A stretch of DNA of 64,000 bases from Kryptolebias marmoratus (GCF_001649575.2 NC_051451.1:25831067-25895066); one strand, 5' to 3'; positions 1 to 12,122 are shown, numbered from the stretch's first letter. Notes: generated by a model from the sequence alone, not told the origin. Numbers and translations: made by a program.

Positions 1-640
1 TGTTAGGAGAGTGAGAACAATTTGCAAGCAATCCAGCTTACATCACATCTCAGCTTTAAAAGCTCAACTCCACACTCTCTATTTCTGAACTGAGAAAGTT
101 CCTCGGATGAGAAGCGAAACGTCTTCAACTACAGAATAGAAGTCCAGTTGTTTTTGTTTTTTAACTTTTTTGAATTTACCATGGCCTGGATGACTGAGAA
201 TCTACACCAGCATACTCTCTCATGGCTCACTCGTCATCCAGCAAACTGGCAGCTCTAGTCACCTCCAACCTCTGAATGCTCCGTCAAACCTGTCCCGCTC
301 TCCTTCGCACCGCTCAGCAACCAGGCCATCAGGATCCTCTTCGCCGTATTCTGTGTATGGAGCACCTTTCGGTACAAAACCAAACTCCTTCATCTGCTTA
401 ACCTGATTCCACTCACGGCTCCCGAACGACTCCTCCTCTCTTTAAAACTAAGCATTTTGATTTTCCCTCAGTATAAACGTTTCCTATGTTCACCAATCTC
501 CTGTTCTGCCTCCAGAACTCCCACACCCGGTGATCCCTCTCCGTTCCCTGGCCTCCCTTCCAGACTCCCTGTTGACTGACCTGAATAGTTGTCTAACTTA
601 AATAAAACCCTTAAAACTTTCCTGTTCTTCTGAAGTAGTT
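1..640. repeat. teleost interspersed repeat and LTR-like debris
   Basis: The stretch at about 90-240 (ggatgagaagcgaaacgtct ... ggcctggatgactgagaatc) has wording I recognise as a common teleost dispersed repeat tail. The rest to 640 is C/T-rich, with aataaaaccc near 600, and resembles LTR 3' sequence. No coding potential was seen. Confidence 0.45.
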
Positions 641-689
641 TCATGCATGTGGGTCATAAAATTACCTCAAATCATGACACATCCATCCA

Positions 690-1090
690 TTCATCCACTT
701 TCTTATCTGTTTATCCATGTTCAGGTCACAGAGGCAAAAGGTCTAGGAGGGAAATTCTGCCATCCCTCTCCCCAACTACACTCCAGGTCCTCCTGGGGTA
801 TCTCAATGTGTTGCCAGGCAATAGAGGGTATACAATATAATCTTTCCAGTATGTTCTGAGTCTGCATTCAAGTCATCATCCCAGTGGGACATGCCTGGAA
901 AATCTTGAGCGGGAGGTGTCCAGGTAATCAGATGCCTGAACCACCTCAGAAGATATCTTTTAATGAGGAGGAGCAGCAGTGTCTCTACTCCAAGGTCTTC
1001 CTGGATGACTGAACTCCTCACCTTATCTCTAAGGCTGAATGTGGCCACCCTATGGAGGAAGCCCATTTCAGCTGCTTATAACCATAGATG
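690..1090 (-). pseudogene. non-LTR reverse transcriptase 3'-end fragment
   Basis: On the minus strand, 1066-860 reads FLHRVATFSLRDKVRSSVIQ, EDLGVETLLLLLIKRYLLRW, and so on. This matches the C-terminal region of the same non-LTR element found at 15.4-17.05 kb, where the corresponding stretch reads VRSSVIQEGLRVEPLLLHIE. It is truncated and carries substitutions, and a CATC-rich simple stretch (680-720) adjoins it, as often at the ends of these elements. Confidence 0.7.
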
Positions 1091-2731
1091 AGGGTTTGGA
1101 CAAGTTAAATTGAAAACATTACCTTGTCTCAACTTTTTCTAAAAATAAAACAAGTTGGGTGCAAATGTCATTTTGTCTTCATGCAGCCAAATAAATGAAC
1201 TCAGTTCTGATTTGGCATTTTGAGTTGGTCCTAAAGACACCAATTTAACATGTTTAATCTGGTGTGTAAATTTCAAAGGGTTGAGTTTATAAGGGCAAAA
1301 TCTCTAAAAAGCTGTTGGTATGTCTGAATTCACTGCGTGGTACAATAAAAATATATATATATATTTTTTTTAATTTAACTAATCACAGAACTTATCACAA
1401 CACATTTACAGTCTTTACCTCTACTATGTTGCAACAATCTTGGCCATACAGGTAGAGCTGACAGATGTATTGCAACAGTGAAGTCATCATACATTGGTAT
1501 AACTTCAAAAGAGATATTTTCCCTGCAGAGCCAACTTAGATTATTTTCTGTTTCAGCACCATCTCCTGTGCCCTCAAAAACTCATGCTATGTTAGCTTCA
1601 ACCCTCTTTTGGACCTAAGCAAAAAAAAAACAAAAGATCAAACCATTTACATCAGGTGTTGTGTGACTAACCAGACTAATTAAAATGTTGTGAAACCATT
1701 GTTAAAAAAATAGAGCCATTGTAGTGCCTCTTTTAAGACAAAACAATTTAAATAAATAAGTTTCACACTGATTTACAATTAAATCAGCAGTGGAATTTTA
1801 AGATTAGTCTCTTCTTCCTGATGTTTAATATGGCTGGTTGTGTTGTGAATGCTGCAGTCACAGTCATAGTTTCTTGCATATAATGAAAGAGATGTTTAAA
1901 CTAATGTAATGTTATTCTGCGCTTGGTCTTTGCCTGTGAAAAACAAACCAGTTCTTAGCAGGAACCAATCTGGATCTGACTATTGAACCAACCTTGAACT
2001 AGAACTGGAACTGCTACAGCTGAAAAGATTTACACCAAGAGAAGAAGAAAAAAAAGGCTCTAAACATATGCTGTGAGTTAGAGAGCAAGACATTAACCAA
2101 ACACTAATCAATATGCTAAAATTGAACCTGATTTGAAACATTAGTTAAGTTAAAAAAAAATAAAAAAAACAAGAAAAGAGAAGTGAAAAACCGAACTGAA
2201 CTGAGAGAAGTAAGAAATTGTCTGGATTAAAAAAAAAAGATCCTCTGATGACTATGTTTGTCTAACTCATTTTGTCATCTTCTAGCATCAGCCTCTGAGC
2301 ACATCATTGATTTTTCTGGAAGAGATTTAATCCAGCAGGCAGGAAGACACAAACAACGGGCCGATTTTAGCAGAAGATGAGGAGCAGGGGAGAGTGGGGA
2401 CATCTCAGGGATAGATTTGTTAAATCTCAGGAAGGTGATACTGCTTGTTTTTCCTCCAGGGTGACATTAAGAATGTGACATGGAAATCGAAGTAGAGAGT
2501 GAGTAGTGACAAAGAATATGATATAAAGAGGTAGATGTGTTTGTTTTTCTCCTACAGCTGTTGAGTTAGACTTGCTGTAAACATACAGCAACACAGTATT
2601 TGTGTGCAACTACCACATTTAGTCTATATAGTGGTACAGACTAAAAACATAGGGAAGACCTTTGTTTGTTTATGTGTGTAGCTGCAGGCAACATTAATAT
2701 CAGCAGGTACGTTGAAGAGCCACACACTCAC
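1091..2731. other. ecel1 intron/flank; no exon recognised
   Basis: AT-rich sequence with poly-A patches. I searched the minus strand for the expected next ecel1 exon (FPAGILQP and the zinc motif region) and found nothing convincing. Confidence 0.5.
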
Positions 2732-2790
2732 CCATTTGATTCTTGTTAGGTAGGTAGTACGCATTAAGGGCCTGTGGGGGAAGAAGCCAC
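2732..2790 (-). CDS. ecel1: ecel1 exon: [19 protein letters not shown] segment
   Basis: This 59 bp exon follows acceptor tttccacag and reads [19 protein letters not shown]. It ends one base into the next codon at a consensus gtgagt donor. In M13 peptidases the NAYY-P--N motif forms part of the substrate-binding region, and the zinc-binding HExxH follows two exons or so later. No following exon could be recognised between base 1 and 2731, so the catalytic region is outside the window. Confidence 0.93.
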
Positions 2791-5221
2791 CTGTGGAAAA
2801 AAACAGCTTCAGACAAGTTTTTAAAGACAGGATCTTTCACACACATTCAAATAACTCAACTATATTCCAAATAAAGACACTGAACACAACCCCAAACACC
2901 TCTGTCTATTTCCACTAAACCTTTGGTGGAGATATTTACTCAGTAAGTTTCCATAGCCAAAGTTCCTCTCTGAATACAAATCATGAATGGTTCTTTTATG
3001 ATAATCCACTTAAAACCAATTCAGTTGATTGGCATAAAGTCCCCCAAATGACTAAATCAAAGAGTGAGATATCCTTTTTCTGTGAGTGGAAGACTGATGG
3101 CTCTGAATGAACTGTGTAGAAACAGGGGAGACAAACAGGAGGAGAAGGAGGAGCGTTTCTATCTTTTTTAGTCGTGACAAGACAGAGTAAGGGATGAAAC
3201 ATTTTAGCGATAAAGAGGGAGTCTGGGATTTAACTCTTCAGGGCATTGAGTGTGGGCTAATGATACAGTTGTTCTGAGCACCTTGGAATACTGATGTGAC
3301 TGTAATGTGTTGTCATAACAGAGAGGCACTCAATCCAGGCGTACAGGGCTGCATTTTAGAAAAATGAACCATATGTCCCACAGCACTCTTTCCACTGCCT
3401 GGCTGTTAAAGATAAGTACATCAAATGGATTTTCTCCAGCTGTTTATGGCAATTTGGTATCTGTTTGTTAAATTTATGGGGAAACATCAACAAATATGAC
3501 AAACTAAATGAGATTCACAGAGACACATGTTAGGCATGTCAAATACATTAGAGGAACACATTCACAGTTGTGTAGCTGGGGCCTCAGTCTGGATCTTAGA
3601 TGTAAGAACCCTGTTTAACTGAGTACAGCATGTAGAGTGAGCTGAGATGGGTGTAGCTTGTGGGACATCTAAGGAGATAAGATGCTTACGCTGTCTTGTC
3701 CACTTCTTCATGTATTTTCTTGACAGACAGCTTTATATTGAACTTGATACTGTTGAGGATGTTTTTGAAGTAAGTCTTTTCATTCACGTCAAACTGCAAA
3801 ACATAAAAATAAAGTGAATGTGAATATGCACAACTTTATAATTGTTAACAACCTAAAGTCATACTAAATAACATTCTCAGATTTATAGGATGTTAGGATA
3901 AATACAAAAGATCGGCAGCTGTTAAAAGTAAAAAAAAAATAAGACTATGATTTCCTAAATTGTAGAGATGTATGTCAAACAATGTTTTTTGTGTGCAATG
4001 CAACAAGGTAAAGTTGTGTTTAAAATGTCCCCTCTACACTCACTCATTACAGTGATCATTATACGCTAGATTAAACAGGGGATAAGAGCCAGAGCTGTGG
4101 TTCTGCATTTTAAACTCTATTTCAATGCAGTGGCACTTCATAATTATGTGCATATACATATATACATTCAGGTGTTGCATAAACAGCAACAAGATACATC
4201 CAAATACCAAATACATGCCAGAATCTCAGGTGATGAACAAAATAATATTGTTTTGGCTTAGAAAATGCAAAAATCATCTGTCACTAAAACACTGGTATAT
4301 ATATATTAGACACACACACATATTTATTACACTTTTTCAATTATATATATTTTTTTATACAACCATAGAATGTATTTGTTACTATGTGATCATTTTCAAT
4401 TTACTAAAATTATTAAATAATAGCTCCTACAAAATATTTCTTCATAGAACTGTTGATTTCAGAGTTCTAGTACATGTGGAAAACATAAAAAACAATCCGC
4501 AAAGCACTTCACGACTGAAATACAGCTTGTTTTAAGTTGTGATTTAATATGTTTAATTGAGCTCAAGTCAGCTTAATTCAATTCATTTGAACTATATTAA
4601 CAGGGGAAAACTGTTTGCTTTCAGCTCTCCACAAGTGAAACAAAGGTAAGAATAAATGAAAAAACAAAACATAAATACAGTCAGGACTCAATACAATAAT
4701 TCTAAAATAATGAAAACCATAAAATAATAACAGTTAACAGATCAATAAAAACAAGTTTGGTATGAGGTTATTTGAAGCATATTAAAAAGATAAATTGTTA
4801 AACTTTAAGTTATCACAGTCCGGAGTTGTACAGTTTGATAGATACAGACAGGAATGATTTTCTGGGGCGTTAAGGACATCTTTACAATGTATCATATACT
4901 AACTCAAACATTTTAAATACTGTTTTAGGTAACATTTTTTCAATAATTTCACAGCTGAGACTGAGACACTTGAGATGAGATATTTTCAACAAGTCTGAAA
5001 ATGACAATAACGAGCTTTAGCTTTAGCATTAGCCTTGATTAGCTTGCTGAGTTGTCTTAGGCTGCAATGCATTTGGGCCTGTTTCCCAAGATGTACAGCA
5101 CAACTTTTACTTTTGACCAGACTTTATGGGCACTATAGAAATTTACAGATAAGTCAACATTTTCTCTACTTATTAACTATGTAGTGAATTAGAGTACTCT
5201 TATAACACAGAATTACCTGGC

Positions 5222-5269
<48 letters not shown>

Positions 5270-8200
5270 AATATATATAAACATTTTCCACATAGCAGTT
5301 TTACTTCATGTCTTGGGTCCTCTACCAGAGGCCTGGGAGCTCGATGGTTCTCTTCAGTATCTTAGCTGTTCCTAGGACTGCTCTCTTCTGGACAGAGATC
5401 TCTGAGGTTCTTCCTGAGATCTGTTGGAGCCACTCTTCCAGTTTGGGGGTCACAGCACCGAGTGCTACGATGACCACTGGTACCACTGAGGCCTTGACTC
5501 TCCACAACTTCTCTTTTTCTTCTTTCACCCCTTGGTGTTTCTCCAGCTTTTCGTGCTTCTTCTTCCTGATGTTACAGTCACTTGGGACTGCTACATCTAT
5601 CACCACTGCTTTCTTCTATCACAACAATGTCCGGTCGGTTAGCCATCACCTGTTTGCCAGTCTTTATCTGGAAGTCCCACAGTATCTGAGCCCTGCCATT
5701 CTCCACCACCTTAGGTGGAGTCTCCTACTTTGACTGTGGGACTTCCAGTCCATACTCGGTACAGATGTTCCTGTGCACCACTCCAGCCATTTGGTTATGG
5801 TGTTCCATGTATGCTTTGCCTGCCTGCATCTTACATCCTGCCATTATGTGCTGGACTGTCTCAGGGGCATCTTTACACAGCCTGCATCTTGGGTCCTGCC
5901 TGGTATGATAGACCCCGGCCTCTATTGCACTTGTGCTGCCATGAGGGCTAGGCCTTTGATATCCTAAATTAAATTTCCATTTTTTAAATCTGAATATAAA
6001 ACAAACAGTCTATTTTTATTCATGCACATTGTTATCTATTAGGAGAGTCCTGAATGTATATTTCTTGATAAGGGCCTGGTTTTATTTACATTTGGTAGCT
6101 GGATAAACAAGCCCAGTGTAAATGGTCCACTTCTTTATATAAACAATTTTATCATCAGAATGTAAATTATAGTGCATTTTTTGTAAATCTGAATTTAATC
6201 ACAAAGGATGCATGGTTATGTGTGATGATGAGAACTTCTTTAGTCATAGACAAAAAGCAGGATTCTTGGAAGAATGATTGCTTTCTATGATGTGTGGGTA
6301 CTTGTGTGTAGTAATGATGACTGCAAGGCTTAGATGAAATAAGAGGTTCATGACTCACCCCATACTCTTTATCAATGAGCTCAGGTTTGAGCAAGAAGTC
6401 TGGGTATCCTGTCATTACCATCATGTACTTGAGCTGGAACAAGTGGAGAAGAAAATGGTGACGCAGGAAAAGAAAAACAACCAAACTGGTTCAACAAAAT
6501 CTCACATCTACTGTAGTGGTGACTAAAAACTCACACATGCATACTTGTCTTTAGACCCACACTCACACATTCATCAGCTAATCAAGCCAACCCAATGTAA
6601 TAGGATTACAGCGAAGCTCTTTATATTCTGAATGGCCCCTAAAAGGATTATAACTTTGGATTGTAAAAGTATTAGAAGGGATATCTTGCAGTGCAGATCC
6701 TAAATCAGCACAACAGAGAAATCCGGATTAGACAATCTTCTTTTTTCAAAGTCAAGCCCTTGATGTGTCACACAGCTATCTCCCCCAAAGAAAAGTAATA
6801 CAAAGAAATTAAATCCTTTTCAAACAGTAATCGGATCTGGCATTAAGTCATATTTGTAATACTGAGGCTTGGTTTAGCTTCTCAACCTTTGCTCTGGCAG
6901 CCTCTTTGGTGGCCTCATCCATCCAATCCAACTCCTGCAGTCGAAGATCTAGGGAATGCTTTATGTCCTCTACCAGCTCCTGTACCTGAAGACAGAGTAC
7001 ATCAAAGATCAAAAAGTTTTAAAGACTAAAAGACAGTAAAATGTGTGTCAGAATGTTATGACATAGTTTTTAATGTTTAATTGTTGCCAAGGTGGCCAAC
7101 GAAACAATGTGCATATCCAAGAATGCAGTTTTGCAAGCCATGCACATGAAAATAAGCTGTGATTTTCCAAAAACGCTGCTCAAAATGCAGCCACACGGCT
7201 TGTTGGTCATTTGGTTGCAGACACTCAAGAGTTCAGTGAGACTACAGTTGAAAATTAACATATTTTCTTGCAATTTTCCCACTGTTTGAGGGATTTTTAT
7301 TACCAACAATTCTCTCAGCAGTCTCAAGGCAGTGAGATACCACCATAAACAGAGTTTTAAAGATATAAGGTATCAATACTACTGAAGTTGTTGAATTTAA
7401 GATTGTCAGGATTTGGGGTTTCTTTTTGTACTATTGTTGTTTTTCATGTTTCAGTTTGGATTTATTGTTTGATTTTCTTTATGCTTTTTGCTCCTTGTGT
7501 CTTTGCATTTCTGTCATCATTCACTTGTCCTCTGTTATCACTTGTTTACCTGCCACACCTATCTCCACCTGCTCCTAGTTAGTGATTACTCACCTGTGCC
7601 CACTTCCCCTAATTACCCTCTGCCTTTAAAACACAATCATCTCCTCCACTTACTCACTGGTCCATTATTGCTACATGCATTGTTTGGTTCCCTTCATGTT
7701 TCATCTCTGGGGTTTTGCCTCATGTTTGGATTTAATTTACGCTTTGTGTTTAGTTAATTCTTGCTGCCAAGTCAGTTTTTGTTTTTGCTTCTTTTCATTT
7801 AAAAAATAAATTATTTTTATTCCTTGAATTCAAGATGAGTCTGCGCATTGGGTTCGCCTCCATCTCTTCCCAACCTGATAAAGATGCTTTTGTTTTGCAC
7901 ATGCTGACTACAAGCTTTTATAAAAATCCTTCTTCTCTAACATTATTAAGAAAACTAGTCTGAAGTTATACTTGCATGTAAGAAACTCGGGACCTTTTAC
8001 AATTAGGATACTATACATAGGAAGTAATTACAACCCAAACCTATTTAATGATGTTCAAAGTACTTTATGCATTATAGTTCTAAACTTTAGCAGTAATTTA
8101 AAAGTTCATAGGAGATGAAGAAAGAAAGCTTGACCAAAGGTGAAGTTTGTGACATGAAGAATATGAGTACCGTATAGAAAGACGGTGAGATGGCGAAGAT

Positions 8201-11200
8201 AGGCAGCTTAACAGAAAAGCAAGGGGTGACAGAGGTTAAAAATCCCATTGAGATCTATATCCCCATGACACAAGACTACAGTACAAATTCAGACAGGGGA
8301 AATTTATTGGAAAGTGAAAGCACTGAATGACAGAGTTGGGAGGATTATTTGTGAATGACTAGAAAACTAAGCTAAAACTAAAGGTGAATGAGAGGCAGGC
8401 ACCAGAGATATTGTAATTAGTGTAGATAGGGTTTTAAGATCCCAGTTCAGCAATCAATCCAAATTGTTCTTCTCCTTTAGCCGCCACTGAAGGAGAAGGC
8501 AGAACAATGTTTTTGCATGTGTGTGTGTGCGTGTCTGCATGTGTGTGCATGTGGTATTTGTTTGCCTGTACCATTAGCAAAATGTCTCAAGAATCACTGA
8601 ATTACTGAATTACTGCTGAACAAAACTTTCAGAAGTAATTGTTGGGTTGACATCTACAAATTTCCAGTTCAATTCAATTCAAGATGGCCACCACAGCAAA
8701 TCTTTGATTAAAAGCTTGACATTAACTGTTGGAGTCAACCTTAGATGTTAGCAAATCATCTAAACTACTGGACGGATTTCAATGACTCAGAAAGTAATTA
8801 TTAGCTGTATATCTACAACTGATTAACTTTTGGTGTTAACCCAATTCAGGATGGCAGCCACAGCTAATTGATCTTAGCCTACAATCAAATGACTATACTT
8901 TAGTGAATGTTAAAGATACTGAGCTAAAATATGGTGTGAGAGTAGCTGACACTCATTCACAACACAAACTCTAAGCACTAACAGATCATATAAAATCAGA
9001 TATCAAACATTGCAATACCACATTAGATATCATGTGATGTTATTTTTTAGGTTTGACCAAAATTACTGTAACTGTCATTTCTAAAGATAAGATAATCTTA
9101 GTTTAAACCTGTAGTATGAAAGGCAGTAGGTGATAGGCAGTTCTTCAGTGAATGCTAGGTATTTAATATATCTGTGTACTGGCACTGTACAGATTAGGGG
9201 AAATAAGCTGTTTAACTGAAATAAAGTCAGTTTGATTATTTACACTGGCTCAGAAGCCTCCTGAGTCCCCTGAGCCCTAGTCTGATCCAGTCACTCATGG
9301 GTTCCAATCCGCTCCAGCCTTCAAGTCTCAATTCTTCGAGGGCTTTGAGCCTCAGCTCCCTGAGCTCTCCAAGTCTGCTAGGTCCCCAGTGTTTCCAGAA
9401 CCTCCAGCATCCCCAGCCACTCCAGAACCACCTTTAGCTCCTCCAGAGATCCCTAAGTCTGTTCCTGTGTATGGGCTGCTGCCTTCTATTCCTGTTTCTC
9501 TGGGGTTCCCATCTCCATGGCCTCCAGGGATCCTGCCTCTGGTGTTTCCATCTCCAGGTCCTCCAAGGTCCCATGCTCCTAAGCCTTCAGGGTCCCTTGA
9601 TACAGAGACTTCAGGGGTCCCACACACCCTAATCTTCAGTACCTTCAAAATGGACTGGGATGATGCCACTTACTCCTGTGTCTTCAAGGGGGTTTCTGAT
9701 GAGGCCCCTCCTTCCTTCGTGTATAGGAGTGGGTCAAAGATAACGCACCACACCGCCTGTTTCTGAGGTGGTCCAGGAGGACGCCTCTTATCCAACTGTC
9801 TGTAGGGAGGTTTAGGACAAGACCTTCTCTGCGTCTGTCTGGACAGATGCTGGACCGTTTGTTCGGACATCCCATGTGAACTCTGCCTCTTGTAGAGACT
9901 GTTCTCGAGCCGTCCGCCTGAATTCTGCCTCCCGTTGGGATGGTTCTCGGGCTGTTCACCTGGACTCTTCGCGTTTTTTCTTGTTGGTCTTGGTGTCTCT
10001 CTCTGGGTTCATTTTCCTAAAACCTGATAGCTCCAATTTTTGTTTTAATGCTCTCCACCGCTCAATTTCCTACCCCAAAATGACTTTCTGTTGACTCTCA
10101 CTCCTGCAGCTTTTAGTTGCCCTTTCTTTTCAGAAGACAGAAGAACTCTACTTTTTTCTTTCAACCTGGTGTCTCTGATTTCATTGTTTTTCCTTTGACT
10201 CTGTTTAGATCCGGAATCATTTTACTGACTCAATATCCGTTGTGTGTGGGAGGACAACAAACAAACAACTGATAATTGTTTGCAACAAAACTGATTCCGT
10301 TGACTTTGCGCATTTATTACAAATTATGTGGTGGATCTTTGGTACTGAATGATGCATATTTAGTGGTTAATTTGGTCATAGATGATACGCATATACAAAA
10401 AAATTCAAATCAAAAGCACTGAAAAATTGCATACTTTTGAATCCATTGTGGCTTTGACGAAACAAAAAAAATAATGGATATACATCTGTGACTGATTAAT
10501 CTTTGGAATAAATCCAATTCAAGATGGCTGCCACAGCCAAGTAAACTTATAAAACAAACAAACAAAAAATGGCTATAGTTCAGAATTAGTATGGTAGTAG
10601 CTAAGGGTGCATTCACGCCAGCCCTGTTTAGTCTGCTTTAATCAAACTCTAGTTTGTTTGCCTGGTGAGGTGTGAATGCACAATCAAACTCTTATGTGGA
10701 AAAAAAAGCGAACTCTGGTCTGCCTTAAAACCTAGGTCTCGGTTCGGTTGAAGTGAACTCTGGCGCAGTTTGAATGCATATGTGAATGCAAGTGGACCAA
10801 AGACCGCTCCAAAAACAGGATGCGGACTATAGCACAGGGCCTTCTGGGTAAATACAACCAAAACAAACGTGTGTTTCTACCACTAGCACGATAAATTACT
10901 CATTCTGAGCCTATTCATGAAAAATGTTTGTTTGACACATGTACCACAGGCAAAACAGAAATCCTAAAACCGCTAAAACTTGACACCACTCCATTTTTGT
11001 TTGCTGTCCCAGAACAAGGAAGTTGTACTCAGTGTCTTCTTCAGAGGTTTTAGTGTTGTTTCCTTCAGCACTTCTTGGTGCAGCGCCACCACAGGCGAGG
11101 GGGGGTACAGGTTGCTCAAAGGGTTTGGCTTGATTGACTCAGTGAAGTGTGAATGAGAACCGCACCAGCTGAAAATGGAACCAATGTTGCAATTTTGGTC

Positions 11201-12122
11201 CCCAGTCGAACCCAGTCTACCAAACTGTCAGTGCAAGACTTTTGCTTAAAACTTTAGAATTATCTACTGGACTTTACCCTTTTTGTCTGTTAGTAAAATA
11301 TCTCATAAATTACTGGACTAACTTTAATTAATCTTTTAGCAAGTAACTATTGGACATACAGTACATCTACCATTCATTTATGTTTGGAGTCAATCCATTT
11401 AAAGATGGCTGACTCAGTTAATCAACATTAACCAAGACAAAAATGTTTATTACTTAGTTAACTTTACAAATATTGAGCTAACACTTGATGTGGTAGCAGA
11501 TGAAGGTCATAAACAACACATACTCTGAGCATGACACTTTGAAATATTGCATGAGACTGCACATAATGTTTTTTTCAAGGTTTGATCAAAATGTCTATAT
11601 CTTTCTTCTCAACATATTGTGAGATATTACTTTATAACTCTGACATGAAAGGTAGCAGGTGATATACATTTTATCAAGAAATACTAGGCCTTTATTTATA
11701 TGCTGTGCTTTTGTTGAAAAGTAATGAGAAATAATTTGTGTATTAAATAAATTTTGCTATTTTGCTTTTTAATCCTTAAAATTGAACATGTCTCATTTCA
11801 GCACAAATAACACTAAAGGAAAAAAAATCAAAAATAAGATTTGTAGTTAGGCAGTCACAACATCACTTCATCCATCCATCAGTCTGCATAAATTCTGACC
11901 TTTGCTTTGCTTTGAGAAGAAAAGTGTTGCTGGACAAACAATGCCCCCAGGGCCATGCCAAAGTGTTTGTTGGCCTGAGTAAGACAAAGTCTGCCCAGTT
12001 CCAGCTGCTGCTCTGTGCCGTCAATCTCCCGAGAAAATTCGTGGATGGTGCTTCGAAAGGCAGTAGACAGGTGTTCACTTAGTGCCGCCACGATTCGCCA
12101 CAACATGTAGTTATGGAGAACT
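2732..12122 (-). CDS. ecel1: ecel1, partial: five internal exons of an M13-family endothelin-converting-enzyme-like protein
   Basis: Five exons on the minus strand (12122-11900, 6985-6887, 6433-6359, 3793-3690, 2790-2732) have AG acceptors, GT donors and matching phases, and read through without a stop. The joined peptide follows the middle of vertebrate ECEL1 (also called DINE or XCE) closely, including [38 protein letters not shown] and [18 protein letters not shown]. Family knowledge: ECEL1 is a type II membrane protein of the neprilysin/ECE (M13) family, found in the secretory pathway of neurons, needed for motor axon branching, and mutated in human distal arthrogryposis 5D. The window ends before the zinc-binding HExxH exons, which would lie below base 1. 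The N-terminal cytoplasmic, transmembrane and first ectodomain exons were not found above 12,122. Introns are 500 bp to 4.9 kb and loaded with repeats. Identification is firm; completeness cannot be judged. Confidence 0.93.
2791..3689. other. ecel1 intron
   Basis: Sequence between two confirmed ecel1 exons. No repeat of known type or internal gene was recognised. Confidence 0.7.
3690..3793 (-). CDS. ecel1: ecel1 exon: [16 protein letters not shown] segment
   Basis: This 104 bp exon follows acceptor ttttgcag and reads [19 protein letters not shown] then [15 protein letters not shown]. It ends in phase 2 (ACA GC) at donor gtaagc, and the next exon supplies G to complete an Ala codon before TGG. 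The sequence is nearly identical in pattern to the human ECEL1 segment [20 protein letters not shown]. Confidence 0.93.
3794..5224. other. ecel1 intron, AT-rich part
   Basis: AT-rich intronic sequence. The 136-codon open stretch at 4125-4535 is made of low-complexity Ile/Tyr/Asn-rich residues and shows no family similarity, so I do not call it a gene. Confidence 0.6.
5225..5268. repeat. (AC)n microsatellite, about 21 units
   Basis: Uninterrupted acac run followed by aaatatatat. It directly abuts a non-LTR retrotransposon fragment. Confidence 0.95.
5308..5950 (-). pseudogene. non-LTR retrotransposon ORF C-terminal fragment
   Basis: On the minus strand, 5606-5322 reads [20 protein letters not shown] ... 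[15 protein letters not shown] ... [20 protein letters not shown], ending LPGLW. Upstream pieces in shifted frames (to about 5950) give [23 protein letters not shown] and [14 protein letters not shown] text. This set of motifs is the C-terminal end of a reverse transcriptase polyprotein common in teleosts. Frame changes and the lack of an RT core show it is a dead, 5'-truncated copy lying in the 3.8-6.36 kb ecel1 intron in the same orientation as the gene. I cannot assign the clade. Confidence 0.75.
5951..6358. other. ecel1 intron
   Basis: Intronic sequence between the retrotransposon fragment and the YPDFLL exon. Nothing further was recognised. Confidence 0.6.
6359..6433 (-). CDS. ecel1: ecel1 exon: [17 protein letters not shown] segment
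   Basis: This 75 bp exon of 25 codons reads [18 protein letters not shown] then LIDKEYG. Its acceptor is gttccag and its donor is a consensus gtgagt. The YPDFLL motif is shared across M13 peptidases, and the YMMVM lead-in is typical of ECEL1. The phase-0 donor joins the next exon to give KEYG-FDVNEK, matching the human KEYEFEVHEK region. Confidence 0.93.
6434..6886. other. ecel1 intron
   Basis: A 453 bp intron between two confirmed exons. No repeat was recognised. Confidence 0.7.
6887..6985 (-). CDS. ecel1: ecel1 exon: VQELVEDIK to AARAK segment
   Basis: This 99 bp exon of exactly 33 codons encodes [18 protein letters not shown] followed by [15 protein letters not shown]. It has an acceptor ttcag before GTACAG and a donor gttgag after AAG, and both junctions fall between codons. 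The LDWMDE..T...A..K pattern is diagnostic of M13 peptidases (human ECEL1 has LDWMDAETRAAARAK). Because the exon is symmetrical, skipping it would keep the frame. Confidence 0.93.
6986..7398. other. ecel1 intron, left part of the 4.9 kb intron
   Basis: No recognised feature before the solo LTR. Confidence 0.6.
7404..7880 (+). mobile_element. solo LTR (Ty3/gypsy-like), 477 bp, with 5 bp target duplication
   Basis: The unit starts TGTCAGG and ends CCTGATA, and is flanked by AAGAT on both sides (7399-7403 and 7881-7885). Its pyrimidine-rich body, an aataaattattt stretch, and the 3' words gatgagtctgcgcattgggt and tcgcctccatctc are shared with the unit at 37355-37748. No internal retroviral-type region adjoins it, so it is a solo LTR in the ecel1 intron. 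Confidence 0.75.
7886..8544. other. ecel1 intron, unclassified, with a TG-rich patch
   Basis: Mostly unique-looking AT-rich sequence. A gtgtgtgtgtgcgtgt run sits at about 8518-8555. Confidence 0.5.
8545..9200 (+). repeat. dispersed repeat family A, copy 1
   Basis: Contains the family's ordered landmarks: agcaaaatgtctcaagaatc, a fragment like ttcaagatggccaccacagc, ggtgtgagagtagctgacac, and tgaaaggcagtaggtgatag. The first 150 bp appear duplicated inside the copy: two aagatggc-type blocks, at about 8682 and 8850. Confidence 0.75.
9240..10260 (+). repeat. proline-rich retroelement-like debris
   Basis: An open stretch at 9389-9766 (125 codons) is built of repeated cctccag and ggtcc words, giving P-rich text without a domain, then runs into C/T-rich sequence like the 3' part of fish gypsy elements. 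A similar P-rich region is often found downstream of pol in such elements. I do not treat it as a host gene. Confidence 0.4.
10470..10605 (+). repeat. dispersed repeat family A, copy 2 (fragment)
   Basis: Carries the landmark aattcaagatggctgccaca followed by aaaaaatggctatagttcag and tggtagtagctaag, then is broken by the element at 10606. Confidence 0.7.
10606..11235 (+). mobile_element. non-autonomous DNA transposon-like repeat
   Basis: Starts gggtgcattcacgccagccc and includes gtgaggtgtgaatgcacaat and a right part with agtgtgaatgagaaccgcac. The left and reversed right ends share tttagtctgctttaatc versus tttggtagactgggttc-type text, consistent with decayed terminal inverted repeats. It interrupts family A sequence. 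Superfamily uncertain. Confidence 0.5.
11268..11720 (+). repeat. dispersed repeat family A, copy 3
   Basis: Landmarks in order: ttagtaaaatatctcataaa, gtacatctaccattcattta, aaagatggctgactcagtta, ttgagctaacacttgatgtg, catgagactgcacataatgt, tgaaaggtagcaggtgatat. Confidence 0.75.
11900..12122 (-). CDS. ecel1: ecel1 exon: [10 protein letters not shown] to SKAK segment
   Basis: This 223 bp exon starts after a pyrimidine-rich tract ending in ttctag and supplies the last base of a split codon. It then reads [19 protein letters not shown]..., continues through [22 protein letters not shown], and ends at a gtcaga donor between codons. The NYMLWR and [17 protein letters not shown] stretches are the ECEL1 version of the M13-family helical region, where neprilysin has NYLVW and VNGNMENAVGRLYV. 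This is the most 5' ecel1 exon recognised here. The preceding exon must end in phase 2 and was not found. Confidence 0.93.

Noticed and set aside
2300..2400. Minus-strand FLPAG text that could be the next ecel1 exon (FPAGILQP)
   Set aside because: No acceptor AG in the right place, and the following residues do not match ECEL1.
4125..4535. 136-codon open frame in an ecel1 intron
   Set aside because: Low-complexity AT-derived residues, no family similarity, and inside a confirmed intron on the other strand.
9389..9766. 125-codon proline-rich frame
   Set aside because: Built from cctccag/ggtcc repetition in retroelement-like context, without a domain.
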